From NCBI GenBank assembly GCA_902779075.1, contig CACZAK010000304.1:1-5514 (forward strand): a stretch of DNA of 5,514 nucleotides, given 5' to 3'. Positions 5,503 through 5,514 of the stretch are shown here, one piece after another; position 1 is the first letter of the stretch; every line of letters starts with the position of its first letter. Source of the DNA: an uncultured bacterium. Lineage in GTDB: Bacteria > Verrucomicrobiota > Kiritimatiellia > RFP12 > UBA1067. The translations under genes were made by a program, and so were the position numbers. The notes below the pieces were generated by a model. That model worked only from the letters and a program-made list of their open reading frames with translations. It was not told the DNA's origin and did not search any database.

Positions 5503-5514
5503 GGTAAACTGTCT

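Overview
The window is GC-rich bacterial DNA. It holds a secreted esterase, a decayed secreted-protein gene, an AbiE-type toxin-antitoxin pair, an IS4-like transposon with a damaged transposase gene, and the catalytic 3' end of a group II intron. The style suggests an anaerobic gut or rumen bacterium of the PVC group, perhaps Kiritimatiellota or Lentisphaerota. Reasons are a BD-FAE-like lipase next to a DUF4832-like protein, a DUF6788-like N-terminus on an IS4 transposase, and TTGACTTTC...TATAAT promoters. This placement is a guess from resemblance; there is no marker gene.

Layout. 50-940: alpha/beta-hydrolase with signal peptide, intact. 967-1366: a second secreted-protein gene with both ends present but the middle missing and the frame changed, so a pseudogene. 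1375-1416: 12-bp tandem repeat running into an 11-bp hairpin. 1490-1606: a control region with a perfect 16-bp inverted repeat, a near-consensus sigma70 promoter and a third copy of the half-site just downstream. 1607-2933: overlapping antitoxin (AbiEi-like) and toxin (AbiEii-like nucleotidyltransferase) genes, a candidate phage-defence or stabilisation module. The repeats probably serve as autoregulatory operators.

2934-3211: noncoding or decayed sequence with a strong GC hairpin that may shield the transposon from outside transcription. 3212-5053: transposase with its own consensus promoter, whose -10 box ends 8 nt before the ATG, so the mRNA should be almost leaderless. The N-terminal part (from 3249) and the DDE catalytic part lie in different frames, and the catalytic part carries an exact 39-bp tandem duplication.

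5054-5514: no protein gene recognised. A promoter-like sequence (5260-5289) leads into an excellent group II intron domain V plus domain VI (5392-5472), including the AGC triad, the two-nucleotide bulge, a 3-nt linker, a bulged branch-point A at -7 and an AC 3' end. There is no reverse transcriptase or domain I upstream in the window. This orphan ribozyme end, behind a promoter and a Shine-Dalgarno-ATG, is the most unusual element here.
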